From assembly GCA_016869335.1 (NCBI GenBank), contig VGEJ01000141.1, forward strand, positions 1-6,864: a stretch of DNA of 6,864 nucleotides, read 5' to 3'. Below, one piece after another: positions 6,688 through 6,864 of the stretch (the stretch's first letter is position 1; each line of letters opens with the position of its first letter). This stretch comes from Alphaproteobacteria bacterium (GTDB lineage: Bacteria; Pseudomonadota; Alphaproteobacteria; VGEJ01). Both the position numbers and the translations under genes were made by a program. The notes beneath the pieces are model-generated. The model had not been told where the DNA came from and did no database searches. It saw only the letters and a list, made by a program, of their open reading frames with translations.

Positions 6688-6864
6688 ATGGATTTCGAGC
6701 TGTCAGATGAGCAGCGGGCGATCCAGGAAACCGCGCGCGCGTTTGCCGCCGAGCGGCTTAAGCCCTGCGCCGATGAATGGGACGCGAAGGGCTTGTTCCC
6801 CGACGAGGCGCTGCGCGCCGGCGCCGCGCTCGGCTTCGGCGGCATCTGCATCGGCGAGGATGTC
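6688..6864 (+). CDS. Acyl-CoA dehydrogenase, N-terminal part (isobutyryl-CoA dehydrogenase-like)
   Basis: The first 59 codons of an acyl-CoA dehydrogenase, cut by the window end. MDFELSDEQRAIQETARAFA, then a Pro-Cys-Ala-x-Glu-Trp-Asp segment, then ALGFGGICIGEDV match the N-terminal helical domain of the FAD-dependent family, which oxidises acyl-CoA to trans-2-enoyl-CoA. The GFGGI-x-x-x-EDV wording resembles isobutyryl-CoA dehydrogenases (ACAD8 type) of valine catabolism, but this is from a short stretch and remembered family features. Start ATG 6688 fits the usual family N-terminus; no Shine-Dalgarno is visible. It lies 21 bp after the enoyl-CoA hydratase stop and is probably co-transcribed with it. 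The catalytic Glu and FAD-binding parts lie beyond the window. Confidence 0.85.
   Translation, partial: MDFELSDEQRAIQETARAFAAERLKPCADEWDAKGLFPDEALRAGAALGFGGICIGEDV

Overview
This is a high-GC window (C or G at most third codon positions) from a Gram-negative bacterium. An outer-membrane barrel, a periplasmic FecR-type protein, a CHASE2 adenylate cyclase and acyl-CoA catabolic genes side by side suggest a Proteobacterium, most likely an alphaproteobacterium. That placement is inferred from gene content and style, not from a marker gene. I see no mobile element, RNA gene, CRISPR array or phage gene.

Layout. 1-1251 (+): the C-terminal 416 residues of an outer-membrane beta-barrel protein whose start lies outside the window. 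4195-1265 (-): a two-gene signalling operon running towards it and meeting it tail to tail, 13 bp between stops. The first gene is a FecR-domain periplasmic protein (4195-3573). Its signal peptide and FecR domain are in different reading frames, so it is either frameshifted or carries a sequence error. The second is a complete 757-residue CHASE2 adenylate/guanylate cyclase (3538-1265). The operon is preceded by a perfect TATAAT -10 box and a strong Shine-Dalgarno sequence.

Divergently transcribed is an RraA-family (HMG/CHA aldolase-like) gene (4343-5005, +), whose leader contains two GC-rich palindromes. Next is an orphan NarL/LuxR-type response regulator (5158-5808, +) with a CCCCTAGGGG palindrome upstream. 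The right end holds an enoyl-CoA hydratase (5890-6666, +) and the first 59 codons of an acyl-CoA dehydrogenase resembling isobutyryl-CoA dehydrogenase (from 6688, +), probably the start of a valine or short-chain acyl-CoA degradation operon.

How they may work together. The FecR protein and the CHASE2 cyclase both place sensory domains in the periplasm and probably form one envelope-sensing unit with cAMP as output (inference). The response regulator has no kinase beside it. The aldolase-like and acyl-CoA genes are metabolic, with no visible functional tie to the signalling genes. The point most worth checking is the frameshift in the FecR gene. I did not find a convincing new multi-gene system.
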